A DNA stretch of 36,291 bases from Burkholderiales bacterium (lineage in GTDB: Bacteria; Pseudomonadota; Gammaproteobacteria; Burkholderiales; Burkholderiaceae_C), in assembly GCA_028868305.1 (NCBI GenBank), contig JAGWUS010000039.1, positions 1-36,291 of the forward strand, written 5' to 3'. Position numbers and translations under genes: made by a program. Shown piece by piece: positions 31,156-36,291 of this stretch; the first letter of the stretch is position 1; each line of letters begins with the position of its first letter. The notes under the pieces were generated by a model. It saw nothing but the letters and a program-made list of their open reading frames with translations, did not search any database and had not been told where the DNA came from.

Positions 31156-32274
31156 GTGAACCGATTTTCTCTCTCAGTTGCTACCATTCTGATAGCTGCT
31201 TGTGCAACATGCACGGGGGCCACAGGCCAAAATGTCCATAAAAACAAAAAACCGACGCACAAGGCGGCCGCACTGGCCAAGGTCCGCGCCGACACCGGAC
31301 CGCTGTATGCCAACCGCCCTGAGGTGATGCAGGTTGCCGAAGACATTGCCGAACGCCGCAACCTGGACCGTGACTGGGTGCGCAACGCCATCGGCCAATC
31401 CCGCTACCTTGCCAGCGTTGCCAAAGCCGTCACCCCACCGCCTGTGGGTGCACCCAAGAACTGGACGCTTTACCGCAGCCGCTTCATCGACCCGGTGCGC
31501 ATACGTGCCGGCGTCAAGTTCTGGCAGGCCAACGCGGAGCTTCTGCAGCGCGCACAGGACGAGACGGGCGTACCAGCATCCATCATCGTGGGCGTCATTG
31601 GTGTGGAAACCATCTATGGTCAGCAAAACGGTAACTACCGTGTTATGGATGCCCTGAGCACCCTGGCATTCGACTTTCCGGCGGCCCACCCGCGCGCCAG
31701 AGAGCGCAGCGCGTTCTTCCTCTCGGAGCTGGAGCAGTACCTGACCCTCACCGCGCGCACCAGCACCAACCCGCTGGCCCTGCGCGGCAGCTACGCTGGT
31801 GCCATGGGCATGCCGCAGTTCATGCCGTCGAGCTGGGTGAAATACGCCATTGATTTTGATGGCGATGGCCGCGTGGACCTATTCAACAGCACCGCCGACG
31901 TGATCGGCTCGGTGGCCAACTACTTCAAGGCTTTTGGCTGGCAGCGCGGCATACCCACCCATTACGCCGTGCAATTCGACTCTTCAACCCTGGACATGCC
32001 TGCACTGATGGCCCCGGACATCCTGCCTACCTTCACCGTTGCCGGTTTCGTATCCAAGGGCGCACTGCTGGACGCACAAGGTATGCAGCACCCCGGTCGG
32101 CTCGCGCTGATAGAACTGCAAAATGGCGATGCCCCGCCCCAGTATGTGGCGGGCACCGAAAACTTTTATGTCATCACCCGCTACAACTGGAGCAGCTACT
32201 ACGCCATGTCCGTGATTGAACTGGGCAACGAGGTGGCCGCTGCATACCAGATGCAGATGGGCGTGCAAAAATAG
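31156..32274 (+). CDS. mltB: MltB-like lytic murein transglycosylase, predicted lipoprotein
   Basis: A 372-residue lytic transglycosylase that cleaves peptidoglycan glycan strands to 1,6-anhydro products. The catalytic Glu151 lies in VIGVETIYGQQNGNYRVMDALSTLAFDFP. SYAGAMGMPQFMPSSWVKYAIDFDGDG is the second family hallmark, and the C-terminal part (YAVQFDSSTLDMP...VITRYNWSSYYAMSVIELG) is complete. The only suitable start is GTG at 31156, one base after the tgpA stop. It yields the signal VNRFSLSVATILIAACATC with lipobox IAAC and Cys16. Residues 9-25 of that signal are encoded by a copy of the dispersed repeat (31180-31230), which is highly unusual. The first downstream in-frame Met would delete the export signal. 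Confidence 0.9.
   Translation: MNRFSLSVATILIAACATCTGATGQNVHKNKKPTHKAAALAKVRADTGPLYANRPEVMQVAEDIAERRNLDRDWVRNAIGQSRYLASVAKAVTPPPVGAPKNWTLYRSRFIDPVRIRAGVKFWQANAELLQRAQDETGVPASIIVGVIGVETIYGQQNGNYRVMDALSTLAFDFPAAHPRARERSAFFLSELEQYLTLTARTSTNPLALRGSYAGAMGMPQFMPSSWVKYAIDFDGDGRVDLFNSTADVIGSVANYFKAFGWQRGIPTHYAVQFDSSTLDMPALMAPDILPTFTVAGFVSKGALLDAQGMQHPGRLALIELQNGDAPPQYVAGTENFYVITRYNWSSYYAMSVIELGNEVAAAYQMQMGVQK
31180..31230 (+). repeat. Dispersed hairpin repeat, copy R6, inside the mltB-like coding sequence
   Basis: Hairpin GCTACCATTCTGATAGC (31180-31196), then a second hairpin GTGCA-aca-TGCAC, then GGGGGCCACAGGCC. It is a near match to copy R5. It lies wholly within codons 9-25 of the mltB-like gene and encodes the hydrophobic core and lipobox of the signal peptide. 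Confidence 0.85.
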
Positions 32275-32277
32275 CGC

Positions 32278-33363
32278 ATGGACACCGCTGCCCCCGTCAC
32301 CGACGATGCAAGCCGCACCACGCTGGATGCCTCCGAGGCCAGTGCCACTTCGGCGTTGTACCGCGCGGCCATTGGACCGATCAACACCGATCTGTACCAG
32401 CGCATCTTCGAACGCTTTGAGGCAGCGGACCGCTCCAGCCCCCACTGGAACTGGGCCGCAGCGCTCATCACCCTGAACTGGATGGCTTTTCGCGGCCTCT
32501 GGGGCGCTGCGCTGGCGTATATGGGCGCGGTTGCTGCGGCCGTGCTGCTGTTGTTTGGCATAGGCCGGCTGGTGTATTCGCTGTCAACTGAGGTGCTGTG
32601 GGCCTTGTCGGCATTGCTGCTGCTTCTGTCCATCGTGATTCCGGGCCTGTGGGGCAACGCCATGCTCCATGCCGCCAGCCGCAAGCGCATGGCCCAGGCC
32701 CTGTCGGCCAACCACACCGTGCCGCAAGCCTGCGCCATGCTGTTGCGCGATGCCAACTACCGCAATCGCCTGGTATGGATTGCGCTGGCTGACGCGGGGT
32801 TTGTGGCAGTCGTACTGGGGTTCGCGCTGAACCTGCCGACGGCCCACCTCCCGCCTGCCAAAGTCAGTGAGGCCAGCGGCATTGTGCAAGGCCCGGTTGC
32901 TCCACCCGCGTCAGCACCCGCGTCTGATCCAGCATCGGCGCCAGGTTCAGCGCCTGCAGTTTCGGCCGCATCCGCGCCAGCCGCCATGCCCTCGGCTCCG
33001 GTGCTGGCCGCCCCCGAACTCCCTGCTACTTCGCCAGACCCCGTTCCGGTTCCGGAAAAGCGTGTCGAGAAAGCCCCTGCAAAAGCGAAACCCACACCCG
33101 CTGCGCCTGCTGCCAGACCAGCACCTTCAACGCAGAAGTTTTTCGCGAATGCGGGATTGTTTGCCAACGAGAACAACGCAAAGAACGTGCATGGCAAACT
33201 GGTGGAGGCCGGTATGGCGGCATTTACCCAGGAGGTCACCGGTCCACGTGGCACCTTTACGCGGGTGCGTGTGGGGCCCTTCAAGACGCGGGAAGATGCT
33301 GTCGCCGCGGTCCTTAAGATCCGCAGCCTGGGCCTGGACGCCGAAATCGTCAACCCACCATAA
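32278..33363 (+). CDS. DUF2628/SPOR-domain membrane protein
   Basis: A 361-residue protein with three parts. Residues 1-190 have a soluble start, the DUF2628-like WNWAAALITLNWMAFRGLW segment and three predicted helices (about 74-97, 106-127, 166-186). Residues 195-285 are a Pro/Ala/Ser-rich linker. Residues about 286-361 form a SPOR domain (KFFANAGLFANENNAKNVHGKL...RGTFTRVRVGPFKTREDAVAAVLKIRSLG), which binds glycan strands stripped of stem peptides. Positive charges lie in the 128-165 loop, so the SPOR domain should be periplasmic. It starts 3 nt after the mltB-like stop without a ribosome site. Coupling with a lytic transglycosylase fits a division or envelope role. Its end overlaps the HDOD gene by 14 nt, tail to tail. 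Confidence 0.85.
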   Translation: MDTAAPVTDDASRTTLDASEASATSALYRAAIGPINTDLYQRIFERFEAADRSSPHWNWAAALITLNWMAFRGLWGAALAYMGAVAAAVLLLFGIGRLVYSLSTEVLWALSALLLLLSIVIPGLWGNAMLHAASRKRMAQALSANHTVPQACAMLLRDANYRNRLVWIALADAGFVAVVLGFALNLPTAHLPPAKVSEASGIVQGPVAPPASAPASDPASAPGSAPAVSAASAPAAMPSAPVLAAPELPATSPDPVPVPEKRVEKAPAKAKPTPAAPAARPAPSTQKFFANAGLFANENNAKNVHGKLVEAGMAAFTQEVTGPRGTFTRVRVGPFKTREDAVAAVLKIRSLGLDAEIVNPP

Positions 33364-34219
33364 CGCTTTCGAACACCGGATGCAGGCTATCCACCCAGGA
33401 CTCCACCTCCTGCATGCCGACACTCAGAAACTGCAGGCACGCCTCACCGTGCTGGGCCCACTCTTTCTGCTCTTTGACCCCTTCGTGCCGCCCCACCAGG
33501 TATTCGGCCACAAGCGCGATAGCCACCAACGTCCGGGCTTCTTTGGGGATGCGTTCCAGCGTCAGCACCGTGAAGTCGTGGTGCAGCCGCACGGCCACGG
33601 AAATCACTGCCGGCAGATGCCAGGTCTTGGCCACAATGGCGCCTACCACGGCGTGGTCGGTGCGGTGCGCGGCATTTTCAGTCTCGGTAAAGGTGCGGTC
33701 CTGCCGGGCCAGTGCTTCGGCCAGCGTGCCCGAGTAGCCTTTGACACCCTGCAGCATCACCGGAATGCCCACATGGCAAAACAGGCCGCAGGTGTGCGCC
33801 ACATCGGCATCCACGTCGTAGAGCTGCTGGGCGATAAAGCCCATAGCCAGCGCACGGCGGGTGGAGGTTTCCCAAAAGTGCTCGATCAGCGGCGACTGGA
33901 TGCGTATGGCATGGCGGGTCAGGAAGCCGGTGAGGATGCGGGTAGTCTGCCCCACGCCCAGCATGGCAACCGCCTCCATCACCGTGGAGGCAGGGCGGGA
34001 GCGCGCATACAGGGGGCTGTTGGCCACGCGAATCAGCGCCGCCGCCATGGCCACATCGCTGCTGGCAATCTGTGCAATAGCGCCCGGATCGGGGTCGGTC
34101 TGCTGCATTTCCCTGCGCAATGCAGTCAGCAACTCCGGGCAGGGCGGGATGATGATGTCTCGCACCGGGCCCTCGGTGCGGGCCTGGTCCAGTTCCTTGT
34201 CAATCTCTGCGACGGTCAT
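33350..34219 (-). CDS. HDOD-domain signalling protein
   Basis: A 289-residue protein made almost entirely of an HDOD domain, the HD-like output domain that lacks phosphodiesterase activity and acts in signalling scaffolds. Seen are IIIPPCPELLTALRREMQQ, IAQIASSDVAMAAALIRVANSPLYA, VMEAVAMLGVGQTTRILTGF and a C-terminal HD-like half with DHAVVGAIVAKTWHLPAVISVAVRLHHDF. The ATG at 34217-34219 is preceded by AAGGAGC; an in-frame ATG 21 nt upstream is less likely. An inverted repeat covers the ribosome site and both ATGs. It has no partner domain such as a receiver or EAL. It lies 39 nt after the alpha-E gene on the same strand. Confidence 0.87.
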   Translation of the reverse strand: MTVAEIDKELDQARTEGPVRDIIIPPCPELLTALRREMQQTDPDPGAIAQIASSDVAMAAALIRVANSPLYARSRPASTVMEAVAMLGVGQTTRILTGFLTRHAIRIQSPLIEHFWETSTRRALAMGFIAQQLYDVDADVAHTCGLFCHVGIPVMLQGVKGYSGTLAEALARQDRTFTETENAAHRTDHAVVGAIVAKTWHLPAVISVAVRLHHDFTVLTLERIPKEARTLVAIALVAEYLVGRHEGVKEQKEWAQHGEACLQFLSVGMQEVESWVDSLHPVFESVMVG

Positions 34220-34240
34220 GCATGCTCCTTGTGCATGCAT
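34218..34240 (-). promoter_or_regulatory. Inverted repeat over the ribosome site of the HDOD gene
   Basis: ATGCATGC and GCATGCAT (8 bp, perfect) flank a 7-nt loop that contains AAGGA, and the second arm reaches into the start codon. In the mRNA this could hide the initiation region. Confidence 0.4.
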
Positions 34241-34258
34241 TATCCAGAAAGTGAACGC

Positions 34259-35215
34259 CTAGTTTCCGGCCACCAGGAACTCGCGACTGATGTTGGCGCC
34301 CAGGTCATTCACCCGGTCCAGGAACTGCGTCAGGTAAGCATGCAAGCCCGTCGCCAGAATTTCGTCGATACGGCCGTATTGCAACTCCGCACGCAGCTTT
34401 CCAGCGCGACGCAAGGTCTCGCTGGAAGGATCGCTGGCCACCAGCGACAAGTTGTTCACCACTTCATTCAGGCTGGCGTGCAGGCTACGCGGCATGTCCG
34501 AGCGCAACACCAGCAACTCTGCCACCCGCTCGGGGCGGATCACATCACGGTACACCTTGCGGTACACCTCGAAGCCCGACACGCTGCGCAAAATCGCGCT
34601 CCAATGGTAAAAATCGTACTCTTGGTCTTTCTGGTTGGCGGTGCCAAAGAAGTCGCTCTGCACTGCGTGGAATTTCACGTCCACCAGACGCGCCGTGTTG
34701 TCGGCCCGCTCCAGGAAGGTGCCCATGCGCATGAAGTGCAGCGCTTCGTCCATCAGCATGGTGCCCACGGTGACACCGCGTGACAGGTGCGAGCGGAACT
34801 TCACCCATTCAAAAAATTGCCCCGGATCGGCTTCAAACTCACCACTCTTGACCATGCGCTTGACTTCAAGCCAGGTGGTGTTTTGCGTTTCCCACACTTC
34901 GGTGGTCAGGGTGCCGCGCACGGCGCGGGCGTTCTCACGGGCTGCCCCGAGGCAGGACAGGATGGAGGACGGATTGCTCTCGTCCTTGACCATGAAGTCC
35001 ATCACTTCGCGCGCCTGGATATCGCCATAGCGCTCCTTGTAGCTGGACAGCAGTTCACTAATGGACAGCAGCCCCTGCCAGCCCACCTGGGCAACGGCTT
35101 CGGACTGCGGCAACAGCGAGGTCTGGTAATTCACATCCAGCATGCGCGCGGTATTTTCGGCCCGCTCGGTGTAGCGGGACATCCAGAAGAGGTGGTCAGC
35201 GGTTCTTGACAGCAT
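34259..35215 (-). CDS. Alpha-E domain protein (DUF403)
   Basis: A 318-residue all-helical protein of the alpha-E family. The opening MLSRTADHLFWMSRYTERAENTARMLDV and the later FLERADNTARLVDVKFHA are the paired family signatures. The family nearly always accompanies a circularly permuted ATP-grasp ligase, as here, where the partner ends 13 nt upstream. Comparative genomics has proposed that these pairs make or modify peptides by ATP-dependent ligation, but no reaction has been established to my knowledge. A GAGAG ribosome site stands before the ATG at 35213-35215. Confidence 0.88.
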   Translation of the reverse strand: MLSRTADHLFWMSRYTERAENTARMLDVNYQTSLLPQSEAVAQVGWQGLLSISELLSSYKERYGDIQAREVMDFMVKDESNPSSILSCLGAARENARAVRGTLTTEVWETQNTTWLEVKRMVKSGEFEADPGQFFEWVKFRSHLSRGVTVGTMLMDEALHFMRMGTFLERADNTARLVDVKFHAVQSDFFGTANQKDQEYDFYHWSAILRSVSGFEVYRKVYRDVIRPERVAELLVLRSDMPRSLHASLNEVVNNLSLVASDPSSETLRRAGKLRAELQYGRIDEILATGLHAYLTQFLDRVNDLGANISREFLVAGN

Positions 35216-35228
35216 AAATTTCTCTCAA

Positions 35229-36291
35229 TCAAACTTCCAGAATCCAAGTGTCCTTGGTACCGCCACCCTGCGACGAGTTCACCACCAGCGAGCCCTCTTT
35301 CAATGCCACGCGCGTCAGACCGCCAGGCACCATCTGCACCGTCTTGCCCGACAGCACATAGGGACGCAAATCGATGTGGCGCGGCGCAATGCCGCTTTCC
35401 ACAAATGTGGGGCAGCTCGACAGGCTCAGCGTAGGCTGGGCGATGTAGCCGCTGGGGTTGGCCAGCACGGCCTTGCGGAAGTCTTCAATCTCGGCTTTGG
35501 TGGCGGCAGGGCCGACCAGCATGCCGTAGCCCCCTGCGCCGTGCACCTCCTTCACCACCAGGTCCTTGAGGTTGGCCAGCACATAGGACAAATCGTCCTT
35601 GTTTCGGCACATGTAAGTCGGCACGTTGTTCAGGATGGGCTTTTCACCCAGGTAGAACTCGATCATCTTGGGCACATAGGGATAGATGGACTTGTCGTCC
35701 GCCACGCCGGTACCCACCGCATTGCAGATGGTCACGTGGCCGGCCTTGTAGGCTTCCATCAGACCGGCACAACCCAGCGTGGAGGTGGGGCGGAACACAT
35801 CAGGGTCGAGGAAGTCGTCATCGACCCGGCGGTAAATCACATCCACCCGGCGTGGCCCGCGCGTGGTGCGCATGTAGACAAAATTGTCTTTGACCATCAG
35901 GTCCTGGCCTTCGACCAGTTCCACACCCATTTGCTGCGCCAGGAAAGCGTGTTCAAAGTAGGCGCTGTTGTACATGCCGGGCGTGAGCACCACCACCGTC
36001 GGCTCGGCCGTGGTCTCGGGGCTGCTGGCGCGCAGGGTCTCCAGGAGCAGGTCGGGGTAATGCGCAATCGGTGCCACGCGGTGGGCACTGAACAGGTCCG
36101 GGAACAGCCGCATCATCATCTTGCGGTCTTCCAGCATGTAGCTCACGCCGCTCGGCACGCGCAGGTTGTCTTCCAGCACGTAGTACTCACCATTGCCCTG
36201 CGCATCCGGGGCACGCACGATGTCAATGCCGGAAATGTTGGAGTAAATCTGGTATGGAACGCTCACGCCCACCATCTCGGGGCGGAACTGC
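35229..36291 (-). CDS. Circularly permuted ATP-grasp protein, C-terminal part (cut by window edge)
   Basis: The last 353 or so residues of a circularly permuted ATP-grasp type 2 protein (DUF404/DUF407). Family marks are DIVRAPDAQGNGEYYVLEDNLRVPSGVSYMLEDR, YRRVDDDFLDPDVFRPTSTLGCAGLMEAYKAGHVTICNAVGTGVADDKSIYPYVPKMI, VVKEVHGAGGYGMLVGP, and the end RPYVLSGKTVQMVPGGLTRVALKEGSLVVNSSQGGGTKDTWIL. The frame is open through 36291 and reads QFRPEM before the Met at 36275, a conserved internal segment, so the true start lies outside the window. It is expected to activate a carboxylate with ATP and join it to an amine; the substrate is unknown. It is followed by its usual partner, the alpha-E gene. Confidence 0.9.
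   Translation of the reverse strand, partial: QFRPEMVGVSVPYQIYSNISGIDIVRAPDAQGNGEYYVLEDNLRVPSGVSYMLEDRKMMMRLFPDLFSAHRVAPIAHYPDLLLETLRASSPETTAEPTVVVLTPGMYNSAYFEHAFLAQQMGVELVEGQDLMVKDNFVYMRTTRGPRRVDVIYRRVDDDFLDPDVFRPTSTLGCAGLMEAYKAGHVTICNAVGTGVADDKSIYPYVPKMIEFYLGEKPILNNVPTYMCRNKDDLSYVLANLKDLVVKEVHGAGGYGMLVGPAATKAEIEDFRKAVLANPSGYIAQPTLSLSSCPTFVESGIAPRHIDLRPYVLSGKTVQMVPGGLTRVALKEGSLVVNSSQGGGTKDTWILEV

Noticed and set aside
32867..34783. 638-codon plus-strand frame across the SPOR, HDOD and alpha-E genes
   Set aside because: It overlaps three well-supported genes in other frames, and its translation has no recognisable domain.
1..36291. CRISPR array, prophage, insertion sequence, tRNA or rRNA
   Set aside because: No regularly spaced direct repeats, no transposase, integrase or phage structural genes, and no clear tRNA cloverleaf or rRNA segment was seen.

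Overview
The window is a chromosomal segment of a betaproteobacterium, most likely family Comamonadaceae (Rhodoferax/Polaromonas-like). This rests on GC-rich coding sequence, the grpE-dnaK-dnaJ and dnaG-rpoD neighbourhoods, the Lys/Ala-rich N-terminal extension of RpoD, and a dispersed intergenic repeat of a type I associate with this family. The genus is inference. I see no prophage, insertion sequence, CRISPR array, tRNA or rRNA. The content is core and conserved accessory genes.

Region 1 (1-6124): on the minus strand, a membrane diguanylate cyclase, an FAD-dependent amine/amino-acid oxidase and the 5' part of aroE. Then slyX, an orphan pcaC-like gene, and a divergent AhpD-like gene followed 6 nt later by a lipoprotein gamma-glutamyltranspeptidase. 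Region 2 (6294-10710): dnaG-rpoD without rpsU, closed by a strong hairpin terminator shared with a convergent ComFB-domain gene. Region 3 (11334-16198): a small winged-helix regulator, an FKBP peptidyl-prolyl isomerase and the grpE-dnaK-dnaJ chaperone cluster, with sigma-32-like promoters before grpE and dnaK. Region 4 (16213-18563): a beta-CASP metallo-beta-lactamase and the tRNA hydroxylase trhO.

Region 5 (18601-24862, minus strand): nitronate monooxygenase, a large acyl-CoA dehydrogenase, its likely electron acceptor etfBA, and a xanthine/uracil-type permease. A 16-bp palindrome precedes etfBA and a pair of TGTATACA palindromes precedes the permease. Region 6 (24940-27176, minus): a histone-deacetylase-like amidohydrolase overlapping an MscS channel gene. 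Region 7 (27218-33363, plus): a tight cell-envelope cluster, MoxR ATPase, DUF58 protein, TgpA-like transglutaminase, MltB-like lytic transglycosylase and a DUF2628/SPOR membrane protein. Region 8 (33350-36291, minus): an HDOD protein, then an alpha-E protein and a circularly permuted ATP-grasp protein that runs off the window.

The most unusual observation is a hairpin-rich repeat of about 50 bp. Five copies are intergenic (3214, 6124, 11213, 11734, 19599). A sixth (31180-31230) lies inside the mltB-like gene and encodes the hydrophobic core and lipobox of its signal peptide. Read in the same frame, three of the intergenic copies also encode an [IV]-A-x-C lipobox-like string. Other points of interest are NNCAAT-N6-ATG starts without a Shine-Dalgarno sequence at slyX, dnaG and trhO, and the two uncharacterised palindromic operators.
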